In this document: piece by piece, positions 1-5,966 of the stretch
Numbering within the stretch: the stretch's first letter is position 1
How the letters are laid out: every line of letters starts with the position of its first letter
Source: Muribaculaceae bacterium
GTDB taxonomy: Bacteria > Bacteroidota > Bacteroidia > Bacteroidales > Muribaculaceae
NCBI GenBank assembly: GCA_024400895.1
Contig: JAKSMA010000087.1
Coordinates: 1-8,960 of the forward strand
Length of the DNA: 8,960 nucleotides
Direction of reading: 5' to 3'
The notes under the pieces: generated by a model
Databases searched by the model: none
Told to the model about the DNA's origin: nothing
The model's input: the letters and a program-made list of their open reading frames with translations, nothing else
Made by a program: the position numbers and the translations under genes

Positions 1-117
1 GGGAGCGCTGGCGGCGGGAGCATCGGATTTAACTTCTGTTTTCTTGGAGGCTGCACATGCTGCCACTGTCGAGAAGATGGCGAGCGAGAGAAGTGCGAGT
101 CGGAATAATCGTGTCAT
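1..117 (-). CDS. Lipoprotein, N-terminal fragment (cut by window edge)
   Basis: Only the first 39 codons are inside the window, with the ATG at 117 and the frame open to base 1. The peptide starts with two arginines (R3, R6), a hydrophobic stretch (residues 7-19) and the lipobox V-A-A-C, with C21 as the probable lipidated cysteine. This predicts an exported, lipid-anchored envelope protein. After the cysteine comes a low-complexity Lys/Ser/Ala/Pro linker typical of lipoprotein tethers. The globular part lies outside the window, so its function cannot be named. It follows the DUF4251 gene on the same strand after a 110-base gap with its own promoter-like element, so it is probably transcribed separately. 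Confidence 0.75.
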   Translation of the reverse strand, partial: MTRLFRLALLSLAIFSTVAACAASKKTEVKSDAPAASAP

Positions 118-189
118 AAGTTGATAATGTAAAAATGTGATGTATAGAAGGTGAGTTGATTTTGTGATAAGAAACCACTCAACGATTTA

Positions 190-197
190 CAAAGATA
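190..197 (-). promoter_or_regulatory. Bacteroidetes -7 element upstream of the lipoprotein at 1-117
   Basis: Read on the minus strand this is TATCTTTG, a full match to TAnnTTTG. No convincing TTTG is found at the -33 distance. The implied leader is about 65 bases. Confidence 0.5.
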
Positions 198-227
198 GTG
201 AAAATTTTGCGAATTCCACTTCTGATG

Positions 228-728
228 TTAATAGTCGAGTTTCATTTCGCCATCGAAATTGATGGATTGGTGGCCGTCGCCAATCACGCTAATCGAAGCC
301 TTGCCGTTGGAGAACACCTCCACCTCATACAGGTAGCGGTCTTCCTTGCTGCGCGTCTCGAAATTGATGCGGGTGAGGTCGGCTTTCGGGTGGGTTTCAG
401 AGTATTTTTCCACCTTGCTGGTGAAGTTGAGCCCGGTGTCGCCACCGAAGCCAAACAGGCCACTGCTCACTCTGCCATAATAGGGCAGGTACGAAACCAC
501 AGTGTCGCCTTTCAGTTGGAGGTTGAATCCGTTCACCTCTCGTGCGGGCATACTGCCGAGGGGCTTCATATATGTTACTTCGATGGTGAAGTGGCGGTCA
601 TGGAGTTTGTCGTTCACTTGCTTAACGAGTTTTGCTTCATAGGCGGCCTTTTCTTCTGCGCTTTTGAAAGTGGTGCCGCAAGCGCAAAGCACTAAGGCAA
701 TTACGGCAAATAACAATGTCTTTTTCAT
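228..728 (-). CDS. DUF4251 family lipoprotein
   Basis: A 166-residue exported protein. Residues 1-17 form a lipoprotein signal peptide (KK, a hydrophobic core, then L-C-A-C with C17 as the lipidation site). Residues 18-40 are a charged helical linker rich in Lys, Glu and Ala. The rest is a predicted beta-rich domain with features I associate with DUF4251: a strand containing F-T-I-E-V-T-Y near residue 50, a Y-L-P-Y-Y-G-R segment near 80, a glycine-rich F-G-F-G-G loop near 92, and an I-S-V-I-G-D-G turn near the end. The family is common in Bacteroidetes and has no established function. The length is typical, so the gene looks intact. It is divergent from the pseudouridine synthase gene. Confidence 0.8.
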   Translation of the reverse strand: MKKTLLFAVIALVLCACGTTFKSAEEKAAYEAKLVKQVNDKLHDRHFTIEVTYMKPLGSMPAREVNGFNLQLKGDTVVSYLPYYGRVSSGLFGFGGDTGLNFTSKVEKYSETHPKADLTRINFETRSKEDRYLYEVEVFSNGKASISVIGDGHQSINFDGEMKLDY

Positions 729-750
729 AATAATTGAGTTTTGTTGCCGA

Positions 751-758
751 CAAACTTA
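751..758 (-). promoter_or_regulatory. -7 element for the DUF4251 gene
   Basis: Minus-strand TAAGTTTG matches TAnnTTTG, 23 bases before the ATG at 728. No clear -33 partner is seen. It lies only 22 bases from the opposing -7 element at 781-788, so the two divergent promoters overlap. Confidence 0.5.
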
Positions 759-780
759 CTGAATTTTTCCGAATAATCAC

Positions 781-788
781 TAACTTTG
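781..788 (+). promoter_or_regulatory. -7 element for the pseudouridine synthase gene
   Basis: TAACTTTG matches TAnnTTTG and is followed by CACC. The same TAACTTTGCACC string occurs on the minus strand at 4578-4589. A -33 TTTG is not evident. It predicts transcription from about 795 and a leader of about 45 bases to the ATG at 841. Confidence 0.55.
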
Positions 789-840
789 CACCGCAAAACG
801 CAATTTGTTAACTCAATTTAATTCAGCTATTCATATATCA

Positions 841-1761
841 ATGAGACAAACCTCACCCAACAAGCCACAGCGCCGTCGCCGCGTCGACAATATCCAGAAG
901 TTTACAGTCAAGGCCGATGCTCCATTGCTGGAAGCTGCTGCCGCTGTGCTGAAAGACCATAAGCCCACCAAACTGAAGTCGATGCTCCGTCATCACCAGT
1001 TTGCAATCAATGGCACTCCAAGTTCGCAATTCGACCGCCCGGTGAATGCTGGTGATGAACTGTGGGTGAACTTCGATGGCTCGTTCCACATCTTCTCTCA
1101 CCCTAAAATGAAGTTGGTGTATGAAGACGACGATATCATGGTGGTGGACAAGGGCTATGGCATGCTCTCAACTGCTGCAGGCAATAATATCAAGGATGAA
1201 ACCGTGTATAATGTGCTGCGTAAGTATGTGAAATTGCGTAGCGAACATGCACGCGTGTATATGGTGCACCGCCTCGACCGCGACACTTCGGGCTTGATGA
1301 TTGTGACGCGCACTGCCAAGGCGCGCGAAAAATTCCTTACCCAATGGACCAACATCGTGACTGAGCGCAAATATGAGGCCATTGTGGAAGGTAGCGTGCC
1401 TGAAGATATGGGCTTGGTGCAAAATTATCTTCGCGATGCCGACAACTACGAGGTGGTGTCGAGCGAAGACTCTGAAGACGGTGGCGAATTGGCGAAGACT
1501 CGCTACAAGGTGATAGAGCGCTCGTCGCGTTACACCCTCGTCGAACTTTCGATGCGCCACGGCCACAAAAACCAATTGCGTGTGCACATGAAGGACTTGG
1601 GCTGTCCAATCAGTGGCGACCGCAAGTATGGCGGCCATGCCAATGGCATTCACCGCTTGGCGCTTCATGCCACCCGACTCTGCTTCGAGCACCCCACCAC
1701 TGGCAAGAAGATGGCTTTCGAATCGCCTATCCCCGAAAATTTCAAAACCCTCCTCCGCTAA
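841..1761 (+). CDS. RluA-type RNA pseudouridine synthase
   Basis: The 306-residue product should isomerise specific uridines in structured RNA, probably rRNA, to pseudouridine in the cytoplasm. After a basic N-terminus (RRRR at 11-14), residues about 24-80 resemble an S4-type RNA-binding domain, and residues about 90-306 form the catalytic domain. The active-site motif H-R-L-D-R-D-T-S-G-L spans 143-152, with D146 as the catalytic Asp by comparison with the family's HRLD motif. Further marks are the E-R-K-Y segment near 180 and K-N-Q-L-R-V-H-M near 250. I chose ATG 841 rather than the upstream TTG at 805, because the extra 12 residues are not family-like and ATG 841 suits the -7 element at 781. 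Which RNA is modified cannot be read from the sequence. An 8-bp hairpin (1791-1798 with 1817-1824) follows, without a T-tract. Confidence 0.9.
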   Translation: MRQTSPNKPQRRRRVDNIQKFTVKADAPLLEAAAAVLKDHKPTKLKSMLRHHQFAINGTPSSQFDRPVNAGDELWVNFDGSFHIFSHPKMKLVYEDDDIMVVDKGYGMLSTAAGNNIKDETVYNVLRKYVKLRSEHARVYMVHRLDRDTSGLMIVTRTAKAREKFLTQWTNIVTERKYEAIVEGSVPEDMGLVQNYLRDADNYEVVSSEDSEDGGELAKTRYKVIERSSRYTLVELSMRHGHKNQLRVHMKDLGCPISGDRKYGGHANGIHRLALHATRLCFEHPTTGKKMAFESPIPENFKTLLR

Positions 1762-1893
1762 AACATTTTAGATTAAATCATAACAACCAAAGGCTTTTGT
1801 TGGAAAAAGATCAAAAAAGAGCCTCAACCTATTCCACAAGACCAATCTGCTTGGGGGTGTTTGGTAAATGTGAAAAAAGTTAGTGTCTTTTTT

Positions 1894-1924
1894 TTTGAGC
1901 ATCGGCTGATTAGTTGTATCTTTG
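1894..1924 (+). promoter_or_regulatory. Full Bacteroidetes promoter for the GxxExxY gene
   Basis: TTTG at 1894-1897 and TATCTTTG at 1917-1924 are separated by 19 bases, the textbook -33/-7 arrangement. The -33 element sits at the end of a run of nine T residues (1888-1896). Transcription should start near 1930, leaving a leader of only about ten bases before ATG 1939. Confidence 0.75.
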
Positions 1925-1938
1925 TGTTATAACCATTA

Positions 1939-2400
1939 ATGTATTCAGTAGTGATAATTAAGCAGAAAGAGCACCTCGACCCAGCCTTGAAAAAAGAACT
2001 CAAGGCGTATGTTTTTGATATTGTTGGTGTCATTCAAGATGTTTTCAAAGAACTCCCGAATGGCTTGCCTGAATATGTTTATCAAGAGGCTTTGGCGGTG
2101 GCCTTTGAGCAGGACGGCGTGAAAGCTGTGAGGGAATATCGTCACCACCCCGAGTTCCGAGGCCGACAGCTGCAATCGTTCCTTAAGATGGATTTTATGA
2201 TACCTCGTTCTCGTGGCAATGTGATAATTGAATGTAAGGCTATTGAGGAACTTACTTCTAAGGAGTACCAACAGTTGTTTTCCTATATGATTGGAACACA
2301 GTATCCTATTGGAATTATCGTGAATTTCCACAGCTTTCCAAATGCAGTGGTACACAAATTCTATTTCGATAAGAAAGATAATACCATTACTTCGTTTTAA
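1939..2400 (+). CDS. GxxExxY family protein (PD-(D/E)XK nuclease-like)
   Basis: The 153-residue protein carries the family signature G-L-P-E-Y-V-Y at 42-48. The typical order follows: a helical start, E50 just after the signature, the K-M-D-F strand with D85, then I-I-E-C-K-A with E98 and K100, and E-Y-Q-Q-L near 109-113. D85, E98 and K100 fit a PD-(D/E)XK nuclease core, and the family has been placed near that fold. A nuclease activity is therefore possible but not shown. The C-terminal I-G-I-I-V-N-F strand (124-130) is also characteristic. GxxExxY proteins are often multicopy in Bacteroidetes and have no settled role. The N-terminus (residues 1-15) is longer than the core family. The gene stands alone with its own promoter, and candidate terminator hairpins start just after the stop. 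Confidence 0.85.
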   Translation: MYSVVIIKQKEHLDPALKKELKAYVFDIVGVIQDVFKELPNGLPEYVYQEALAVAFEQDGVKAVREYRHHPEFRGRQLQSFLKMDFMIPRSRGNVIIECKAIEELTSKEYQQLFSYMIGTQYPIGIIVNFHSFPNAVVHKFYFDKKDNTITSF

Positions 2401-2420
2401 AAGCGAATTTTACCGGTAAT

Positions 2421-2455
2421 CACTATCAGTGTTTTTGTAGCCGAAGGCTCTTTTT
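2421..2455 (+). terminator. Tandem small hairpins with T-tracts after the GxxExxY gene
   Basis: CACT/AGTG (2421-2424 with 2428-2431, loop ATC) is followed directly by five T. A second hairpin AGCC/GGCT (2439-2442 with 2446-2449, loop GAA) is followed by C and five T. Each stem is only 4 bp, so termination efficiency is uncertain. The placement 20-50 bases after the stop codon is right for a terminator. Confidence 0.35.
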
Positions 2456-2491
2456 GTTGCAGAGCACTTTTTGTCACATTTGTTTTCTGAT

Positions 2492-2596
2492 ATGTCGGGC
2501 TCTCCCGACATTGGCTGTGGGGGTGCGATTAAGACTAAAGCTCGCTTTAGGGTTGGTCGCATCACCACAGACAAGGATAGGCTGAAAGCCTTTCAG
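2492..2596. other. Hairpin-rich non-coding element, possible structured RNA or palindromic repeat
   Basis: Three well-formed stems lie in a row. (1) A perfect 8-bp hairpin, 2492-2499 with 2504-2511, loop CTCT. (2) A long stem, 2515-2528 with 2557-2570, 14 positions with one mismatch and one G-T pair. It encloses a second perfect hairpin, CTAAAG/CTTTAG (2535-2540 with 2545-2550, loop CTCG). (3) CTGAAA/TTTCAG (2582-2587 with 2591-2596, loop GCC). A 62-codon frame from a TTG at 2471 crosses this region. It has no recognisable domain, and its codons fall inside the stems, so I do not call it a gene. The element could be an intergenic palindromic repeat or a structured RNA. Strand is not determined. 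Confidence 0.5.
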
Positions 2597-2665
2597 GAAG
2601 CAAATTTGTTTTTTGATTTTTTATGTAACAGTCGTTACCTACAACCATCGAAGCTCTAAAATATA

Positions 2666-2697
2666 GCAGCCTGGAGGTTTCACAACTTCCAGGCTGC
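2666..2697 (-). terminator. Strong hairpin, likely terminator of the capsid-like cassette
   Basis: A 12-bp stem (2666-2677 with 2686-2697, one G-T pair) encloses the 8-base loop 2678-2685. On the minus strand it lies 56 bases past the capsid-like gene's stop and is followed by a T-rich stretch (TATATTTTAG). It could also stop plus-strand transcription from the GxxExxY side. Confidence 0.55.
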
Positions 2698-2752
2698 CTG
2701 CTTTAACGAAGCATAATCAAGAAAATGAACAAGTAGGATTGATTTTTATGCG

Positions 2753-4153
2753 TTATTGCATCACGATGCGCATGTGGGCTTTTGGATAACGGAGCACAAG
2801 GCAACTGGCCTCGGTGAGCACGAGGGCATCGACATTGCGCACACCGCTTGCCTTGAGGTTGAGCGCTTCGGTGCTGAATGGGATGTGGCAATACTTCTGC
2901 AAGTATTCAGGGTCGATGACCATGCCGTTGTCGGCCATCCCCACCTCGTCGAACACTTCGCTCAGCAACACATAGAGTGTGCCGAACTTGGAGCGCAATT
3001 CGCTGAAGTCGATACCCCATTTTGCCACATTCTCTCCGGCGGTTACCACTTTTGAGTATTCCAGTTTGTTGAGGCGGCCTATGAGTCCGCTGCCACCGAT
3101 GAGGATTTTGCGTTTGCTGCCGGCGTTGCCGGTGAAAGCCTCGCGCATAAGGTCGACCACCTCGTCTTGGGTAAACTGGCCGTCGTCGTAGTTGAACACC
3201 TTTCCAGCCTGATACCAGATGCCGCCCGTGAGCATGATGTTTTCCTTTTTCGATGGATCCCATAGCTTTTTCTTCACGCCGAAAAGGAATGATTTCTCCA
3301 TACCGAGACGCATATCGTAGATGGCTGCCTCTTCCTGGTCGCTCATGTTCCAGGGCACCTCTTTGTTGCTCATCTTCATCAGTGTGCTCTGCTCTACCTG
3401 GCATTTGAAGATTTGGCAGAAATTGCGTGCTTTCTGTGGAAGCGCCTCAAACTGTGGCGACATCACATCGAGTTCGCTGGCAGCACGACCCATGCGGATG
3501 AGTGTATTGTTTTTCGGGATGGCAGGCACGCAGCCTTCGGTGTCGCCCACTTTCATGCCATTCACAGGCATAACCCAAATGCCACCGTCGTTTTCCTCCT
3601 TTTTCAGCACATATAGCACAAGGTCGTTGAGCGAATAGGTGGTGCCGTCGGGCTCATAGCCATTCACGCCTTGCACCAAGATAGTGTCGCTCACATCGAA
3701 AATCTCGTTGTTGGAGGTCATAATCTTTACCTTGGTATAGTTGGAAGGGTCCATTTCCGGGTTAGGCGCAGGGTTTGCGATTTTCATGGTGGCGGTAGTT
3801 GGCTTGGTGTCCACATTGTAGTAGTCCACCGTCATGCTGCCCGTTCGTTTAGCGCCAGCGCATCGCGAGAGTTGGTCCACAGGGGTGGCCATAGGGCGGA
3901 TTTTTACGATTTGACTGTCAATTTCGTTGAGGAGCAATTCCGGCGAAGCCTCGCGGGTTACATCGGTTGAAAGCGGCCCGTCGACCACATGCTTGCCCCC
4001 TGCCACTCCAGCCACCATAGCCATGGCAAGTGTGGTGCTACTGTCGGCGATGGAGCACGACACCATGAGCAAGGCGAGGGTGAAAAGCAGAACGAGGATG
4101 AGTTTGAAGTTACTCTTGATCCATTTGATTTTTTCCAATAGTTTGTTTTTCAT
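2753..4153 (-). CDS. Phage major-capsid-like protein with N-terminal membrane/lipoprotein leader
   Basis: The 466-residue protein has two parts. Residues 1-33 look like an export leader: basic residues (K2, K4, K8, K10, K13, K17), a hydrophobic core (18-31) and L-L-M-V-S-C, so C33 might be lipidated. From about 44 on it resembles SU10/DUF5309-type major capsid proteins with the HK97 fold. An N-terminal arm at 70-110 includes K-I-R-P-M-A-T-P and a G-S-M-T-V-D-Y-Y strand. A beta-rich insertion spans about 138-200. The helix 274-295 (E-E-A-A-I-Y-D-M-R-L-G-M-E-K-S-F-L-F-G-V) matches the long spine-helix region of such capsids. The segment 390-420 (F-G-T-L-Y-V-L, then M-V-I-D-P-E-Y-L) matches the C-terminal axial part. 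ATG 4153 is preferred because an upstream extension to 4330 would overlap the neighbouring gene and gives unlikely sequence. The gap to the upstream gene is 64 bases with no clear promoter, so the two are probably cotranscribed. No terminase, portal or tail gene is visible. The family call is by eye; a secreted capsid-like protein would be odd. Confidence 0.65.
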   Translation of the reverse strand: MKNKLLEKIKWIKSNFKLILVLLFTLALLMVSCSIADSSTTLAMAMVAGVAGGKHVVDGPLSTDVTREASPELLLNEIDSQIVKIRPMATPVDQLSRCAGAKRTGSMTVDYYNVDTKPTTATMKIANPAPNPEMDPSNYTKVKIMTSNNEIFDVSDTILVQGVNGYEPDGTTYSLNDLVLYVLKKEENDGGIWVMPVNGMKVGDTEGCVPAIPKNNTLIRMGRAASELDVMSPQFEALPQKARNFCQIFKCQVEQSTLMKMSNKEVPWNMSDQEEAAIYDMRLGMEKSFLFGVKKKLWDPSKKENIMLTGGIWYQAGKVFNYDDGQFTQDEVVDLMREAFTGNAGSKRKILIGGSGLIGRLNKLEYSKVVTAGENVAKWGIDFSELRSKFGTLYVLLSEVFDEVGMADNGMVIDPEYLQKYCHIPFSTEALNLKASGVRNVDALVLTEASCLVLRYPKAHMRIVMQ

Positions 4154-4217
4154 TTTGCGTGTTGTTAAAAAGATGAATATAAAAATAAAGGGTTGAAAAT
4201 AAGGTTGGTCGATAGGA

Positions 4218-4553
4218 TTATCGGTCCCACACGCTCCTTCTATTGTAGCGCGGAAAGGTGGCAGGCTCAGGTGCGTGTTCCTCGATAGGCATTGGGTGGG
4301 TGGCCTGTTCAATTTTCTCGTTTCGGCCACGCAGGTAGCCTTCTGTTTCTGCGTTTTTCAATTCCTCATCGTGGTTTACTGCGTGCGAAAGAATTTCAAC
4401 AGTGGATTCGTCAACTTCGCCTTTTTCGAGTTGAGTGATGAGTTGGCGCACTCGAGACTCGGTGCTTTCATCGAGGTGGAGCTTGTCCACACATTCTTCC
4501 CAGCTGCCTTGTTCGGAGGGCTGGGAGGTTGTTGGTTGTGTGTTTTCGTTCAT
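4218..4553 (-). CDS. Small acidic protein upstream of the capsid-like gene, possible scaffold-like partner
   Basis: A 111-residue soluble protein without signal peptide or membrane segment. Residues 1-16 are polar and rich in Thr, Ser, Gln and Pro. Residues 17-88 are mostly helical and acidic, with two likely helices (32-47 and 54-64). The helix at 69-84 contains A-E-T-E-G-Y-L-R-G-R-N-E-K-I-E. The tail is Pro-rich and ends basic (N-R-R-S-V-W-D-R). I do not recognise a named family. Position directly upstream of a capsid-like gene, small size, acidity and the E-G-Y-x-R-G-R-N-E-K-I-E helix are what one expects of a phage scaffold or capsid-assembly protein. That role is inference. It is the first gene of the cassette and has a good promoter. 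Confidence 0.7.
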   Translation of the reverse strand: MNENTQPTTSQPSEQGSWEECVDKLHLDESTESRVRQLITQLEKGEVDESTVEILSHAVNHDEELKNAETEGYLRGRNEKIEQATHPMPIEEHAPEPATFPRYNRRSVWDR

Positions 4554-4581
4554 GGTTATTTTCTTTTTAAAAGTGATGGTG

Positions 4582-4613
4582 CAAAGTTAGCATAGGCATT
4601 CGCAATAAATCAA
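4582..4613 (-). promoter_or_regulatory. Promoter of the capsid-like cassette
   Basis: On the minus strand TTG (4611-4613) is followed after 21 bases by TAACTTTG (4582-4589). The predicted transcription start near 4575 leaves a leader of about 20 bases to ATG 4553. Confidence 0.6.
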
Positions 4614-4654
4614 TGTCAATTTGGTATCAACACATCATCTCTTTTTCTTCCTTG

Positions 4655-4686
4655 TTTGCTCGGGTGGCGAAAAATGTGTAACTTTG
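4655..4686 (+). promoter_or_regulatory. Promoter of the MaoC-type hydratase gene
   Basis: TTTG at 4655-4658 and TAACTTTG at 4679-4686 are 20 bases apart, a full Bacteroidetes promoter. It is divergent from the capsid-like cassette promoter. The leader to ATG 4743 is about 50 bases and AT-rich. Confidence 0.7.
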
Positions 4687-4742
4687 TGGAAATTAACAAC
4701 TATAACTGCTCAAATAAATCAATAATTATCACATACACTTTT

Positions 4743-5210
4743 ATGGAAAAGTTAGTTATCAATTCTTACGAAGAATTTGAATCTTACCTTGGTAAAGAGC
4801 TCGGAACATCGGAATGGCTCGAAATCGACCAAGACCGTATCAACATGTTTGCCGATGCCACTCTCGACCATCAATGGATTCATGTGGATGTGGAACGCGC
4901 CAAGGAAGAAAGCCCATACAAGAGCACCATCGCTCACGGCTATCTCACCCTTTCAGTGCTTCCTTACCTCTGGGAACAGATTATTCAAGTGAACAATATC
5001 ACCATGCTCGTGAACTACGGTATGGACAAGATGCGTTTCGGTCAGCCTGTGATCACCGGCAGCCGTGTGCGCATGACCACCAAGCTCCACAATATCCAAG
5101 ACCTCCGCGGTATTGCCAAGACCGAAATCGACTTCAAGATAGAAATTGAAGGTCAGCGCAAGCCAGCCCTCCAGGGGATTGCCTCTTTCCTCTATCACTT
5201 CAAGAAATAA
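4743..5210 (+). CDS. MaoC family (R)-specific hydratase/dehydratase
   Basis: A 155-residue hot-dog-fold protein of the MaoC/NodN type. Members hydrate or dehydrate enoyl/3-hydroxyacyl thioesters in fatty-acid or related metabolism in the cytoplasm. The hydratase signature is visible: D42 and H47 in L-D-H-Q-W-I-H have the Asp-x4-His spacing of the catalytic pair in R-hydratases. They are followed by the family's I-A-H-G-Y-L-T-L-S motif at 63-71. The L-V-N-Y-G-M-D-K-M-R-F segment near 100 and G-S-R-V-R-M are the usual central strands. The length suits a single-domain member. ATG 4743 is chosen over an in-frame upstream ATG at 4656, which would lie within the promoter. It stands alone between a strong promoter and a strong terminator. 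The substrate cannot be inferred. Confidence 0.9.
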   Translation: MEKLVINSYEEFESYLGKELGTSEWLEIDQDRINMFADATLDHQWIHVDVERAKEESPYKSTIAHGYLTLSVLPYLWEQIIQVNNITMLVNYGMDKMRFGQPVITGSRVRMTTKLHNIQDLRGIAKTEIDFKIEIEGQRKPALQGIASFLYHFKK

Positions 5211-5244
5211 GACAGAGTCCGCGAGCCTGGACACAGAAATCATA

Positions 5245-5291
5245 AGCGATGGCATCACCTCTCTTTAGAGGCCAGATGCCATCGCTTTTTT
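5245..5291 (+). terminator. Strong intrinsic terminator after the MaoC gene
   Basis: A perfect 12-bp stem (5245-5256 with 5275-5286) encloses a smaller hairpin CCTCT/AGAGG (5258-5262 with 5267-5271). It is followed by a run of T through 5291. It begins 34 bases after the stop codon. Confidence 0.9.
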
Positions 5292-5324
5292 ATGTAAAAA
5301 TCGTTCTAAAAATGCACCCAAACC

Positions 5325-5448
5325 TTACATCAAAGGGACGGTTCTTTTGATGTAAACATTTGCAATGCATTGATATATAAGTGTATGCAAATATGTTGTG
5401 TGGTCAAAAATGCAAGTGGTAATTACATCAAAAGAACCGTCCCCTTTA
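5325..5448. repeat. REPIN-like inverted pair of REP repeats
   Basis: A 21-base unit at 5335-5355, beginning GGGACGGTTCTTTTG, recurs perfectly as its reverse complement at 5423-5443. The left unit is itself a hairpin, because TTACATCAAA at 5325-5334 pairs with 5346-5355. Between the two units ATTTGCA (5358-5364) pairs with TGCAAAT (5386-5392), so the whole span can fold into one long arm. Paired inverted REPs are known as REPINs and are moved by RAYT (Y1 REP-associated) transposases. The GGGACGGTTC core resembles REP sequences I recall from other bacteria. No RAYT gene is in the window. It sits between the MaoC terminator and the 3' end of the gene at 5501, where it might also help stop minus-strand transcription. 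Confidence 0.75.
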
Positions 5449-5500
5449 GCCATAGTCGGCGGAGTGGTGGGGGGAGTGCGTGTTTTGGCTGGGGCGGAAG

Positions 5501-5953
5501 CTATTCTTCCAGAAGTCGGAAATTGGCATCGCGGGCGAAACTAATCATCAGGCTTGCGCGGTGCTTTAGCCATGCCGTGTGGTAGTAGCTTGCGTGCTCG
5601 CCGTAGAATCGCTTCAGCGCAAACCAGGCGAGCATTTGCGTCACATCCTCGCGAATGGTGTCGGTGAGCGAGTCGGGGTAGGGGTTGAAGAAGCGGAACT
5701 CTATCGTGAGGTTGCCGTTGTCGAGGTTGGGATTGAAGTTGGAGAAATAGATGTAGCCCTGAAATCGGGAGCGGAAGTCTTCAAATCCCTCTTTTACACG
5801 TGTGAGGCAAATGCGCTCCAGGTCGGGCGTGAGTCGCTTTTCTTTTGGGTGAACGATGCAGTGCCATGAACTTTCGGCATAGATAATGTTGAGGATTTGC
5901 TCCTTGTCGATGTTGACGGTGAGCGAGTGTCGAGGTCGAATTGTGTTTGTCAT
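5501..5953 (-). CDS. Unrecognised 150-residue protein, second gene of a two-gene operon
   Basis: No signal peptide or membrane segment; a mixed alpha/beta soluble protein. Residues 8-25 give a strand and helix (L-T-V-N-I-D-K-E-Q-I-L-N-I-I-Y). Residues 40-65 form an amphipathic helix with R/D/E charges. Residues 66-92 are strands (Y-I-Y-F-S-N-F-N-P, L-T-I-E-F-R-F-F). Residues 98-145 are helical, including M-L-A-W-F-A-L-K-R-F-Y-G at 107-118. The last part resembles the C-terminal helices of small phage head-tail connector proteins, but I cannot assign a family and treat this only as a hint. It begins 13 bases after the preceding gene's stop. Both proteins start with M-T-N-T. TAG at 5501 ends it, followed by a G-rich stretch and the REPIN. 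Confidence 0.7.
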   Translation of the reverse strand: MTNTIRPRHSLTVNIDKEQILNIIYAESSWHCIVHPKEKRLTPDLERICLTRVKEGFEDFRSRFQGYIYFSNFNPNLDNGNLTIEFRFFNPYPDSLTDTIREDVTQMLAWFALKRFYGEHASYYHTAWLKHRASLMISFARDANFRLLEE

Positions 5954-5966
5954 GGAAGTGTGTGAA

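Noticed and set aside
198..695. A 165-codon plus-strand frame opposite the DUF4251 gene
   Set aside because: It is antisense to a well-supported lipoprotein gene and has no domain of its own.
805..840. A TTG start for the pseudouridine synthase
   Set aside because: The added 12 residues do not look like the family; ATG 841 gives a normal basic N-terminus.
2471..2659. A 62-codon open frame starting with TTG
   Set aside because: It lies over perfect hairpins and encodes no recognisable domain; the pairing explains the sequence better than coding does.
4154..4330. An N-terminal extension of the capsid-like protein by 59 codons
   Set aside because: It overlaps the 3' end of the small gene at 4218-4553 and reads as non-protein-like sequence; ATG 4153 starts a clean basic plus hydrophobic leader.
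4656..4742. An upstream ATG for the MaoC gene
   Set aside because: It falls inside the -33/-7 promoter, upstream of the expected transcript start.
5325..5448. Considered as insertion-sequence ends or a CRISPR repeat
   Set aside because: No transposase lies between the arms (under 70 bases apart) and there are only two inverted units without spacer periodicity; a REPIN fits better.
5458..5497. A G-rich stretch considered as a G-quadruplex
   Set aside because: Only one G-run is longer than four and the others are mostly two G, so at best a weak two-layer structure.
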